16,088 nucleotides of DNA, taken from NCBI GenBank assembly GCA_002077065.1, contig NAJO01000133.1, positions 1 to 16,088 of the forward strand, read 5' to 3'. A program made the translations under genes and the position numbers. Each line of letters begins with the position of its first letter. The stretch's first letter is position 1. Below the pieces are notes generated by a model. The model had not been told where the DNA came from and made no database searches. It was given only the letters and a program-made list of their open reading frames with translations. Origin of the DNA: Cryoendolithus antarcticus (taxonomy: Eukaryota > Ascomycota > Dothideomycetes > Cladosporiales > Cladosporiaceae). Below are positions 15,413 to 16,088 of the stretch, piece by piece.

Positions 15413-16087
15413 TTATCTGCTTTGCCTTTGTTCCAGTAATCTTTCTAGCAGATTCTTATTCTCCTCTTTCTGCTGCTCCATTCGTTTCTGAATCTCCTCT
15501 TTCTGCTGCTCGATTTGTTTCTGCTGCTGCTCAAGCTGAGCCTTGTACATTTGTTCGATTCTCGCCATCTGTTGTTTCATCAAGGTCAACTCGCCTTGGC
15601 TAACCCGACTTTTGGCTCGACGAAGGGGTGGTCTGGACGATGAGTCCATCTCTTGCGAGGACTGTTCGCTCGCTTGCGTCTCGCCTTCGCCAACACTGAC
15701 TTCAGAGACTATGGATGTCGTTCGTGGATCTGGTAGACGCGATATTGCCTGCTGTATCCTGTGCACATGCAACGGATAGAAATCGCGGTAAACAGCTCTT
15801 GTGAAATTTGACCCTGTGTTTCTATCTCTGCCGTAGTGACCGTCTAGGCTGTAGTCGTGGAGATAGTATCGATGAAATGTGGTGCGACCATCTCGAATAA
15901 TGGGGAAGTGACCGTAGATCTTGACCCTCTCATTATCGTGGGAGATGCTGAAAACGAGGATGTGGCCGGTAAGGCGTTCGGCGCTTCTACCTCCGGCAGC
16001 GCGGCACAGCTGAACGATCGCATTGACGGCAATGCTGGCGCTGTGGACGTTTTGTCGGTCCGCGTCATTGATGTTCCTCTTTCCGCA
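15413..16087 (-). CDS. DUF7924 protein, C-terminal part with Gln-rich coiled coil (5' partial)
   Basis: The minus-strand frame is open from the right edge to the stop at 15415-15413, 224 residues. The start lies outside the window; the apparent Met at 15772 is only a TTG. Residues about 14-125 carry the pattern I know from the fungal DUF7924 domain: NVHSASIAVNAIVQLCRAAG, LTGHILVFSISHDNERVKIY, GHFPIIRDGRTTFHRYYL and a closing YPLHVHRIQQAISRLPD. The order (S-V/I-A-V-x-A-V helix, hILaFSISHD strand, vkIYGHyPvi, then the H.kRI.sAI..LP end) matches. A Ser-rich linker follows, then about 55 residues of Gln/Glu/Lys coiled coil with internal repeats (KQIEQQKEEIQKRMEQQKEE). The function of DUF7924 is unknown; proteins with it are numerous and variable in ascomycetes. 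No stop or frameshift is seen in the visible part. Confidence 0.78.
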   Translation of the reverse strand, partial: CGKRNINDADRQNVHSASIAVNAIVQLCRAAGGRSAERLTGHILVFSISHDNERVKIYGHFPIIRDGRTTFHRYYLHDYSLDGHYGRDRNTGSNFTRAVYRDFYPLHVHRIQQAISRLPDPRTTSIVSEVSVGEGETQASEQSSQEMDSSSRPPLRRAKSRVSQGELTLMKQQMARIEQMYKAQLEQQQKQIEQQKEEIQKRMEQQKEENKNLLERLLEQRQSR

Positions 16088-16088
16088 T

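Noticed and set aside
1..16088. CRISPR array, bacterial operon or phage region
   Set aside because: No regularly spaced repeats, no ribosome binding sites or tightly packed same-strand genes; introns and protein families are fungal.

Overview
The window reads as fungal nuclear DNA, most likely from a filamentous ascomycete; a dothideomycete is my best guess. The evidence is short GT-AG introns of about 50 nt (one with a perfect TACTAAC branch site), tails of pogo/Fot1-type transposases, and protein families that are typical of filamentous ascomycetes: a sirtuin, a fungal APH-type phosphotransferase, DUF7770, a T5orf172/MUG113 protein and DUF7924. There are no operons, ribosome binding sites, tRNAs or rRNAs. 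Gene density is low and many genes are broken, as expected of an accessory or repeat-rich compartment. Family names come from motif recognition by eye, not from searches.

Layout. At 2-586 is the C-terminus of a pogo/Fot1-like transposase that continues off the left edge. At 587-2033 I recognise no gene. At 2034-2975 is a frameshifted sirtuin relic (+). At 3850-4734 is an open sirtuin gene (-), head-to-head across about 160 bp with an APH/choline-kinase-like gene at 4894-5691 (+) that carries a single in-frame TAG where the family usually has Trp. At 5712-5885 is a small ORF that may be a transposase scrap. At 6077-6958 (-) is a two-exon DUF7770 gene with one in-frame TGA, again where Trp is expected. 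At 7315-7557 is a second transposase tail with no body. At 8392-8673 is an unidentified broken ORF. At 9574-10629 is an intact 351-aa lineage-specific protein, followed by decayed coding-like sequence to about 11190 and a candidate two-exon small gene at 11480-11770. At 12444-13604 is an intact T5orf172/MUG113-like protein. At 13740-14321 is a Pro-rich ORF with a nuclear-localisation-like cluster. At 15413-16087 (-) is the C-terminal part of a DUF7924 protein that continues off the right edge.

How the genes relate. The sirtuin and kinase share one intergenic promoter and could be co-regulated, but the kinase is interrupted. The main theme is graded decay: intact genes, genes with exactly one nonsense codon at a Trp position, multiply frameshifted relics, and bare transposase tails lie side by side. 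Two of the stops could be reversed by a single A-to-G reading (TAG or TGA to TGG), so repeat-induced mutation, simple pseudogenisation and mRNA editing are all worth separating.
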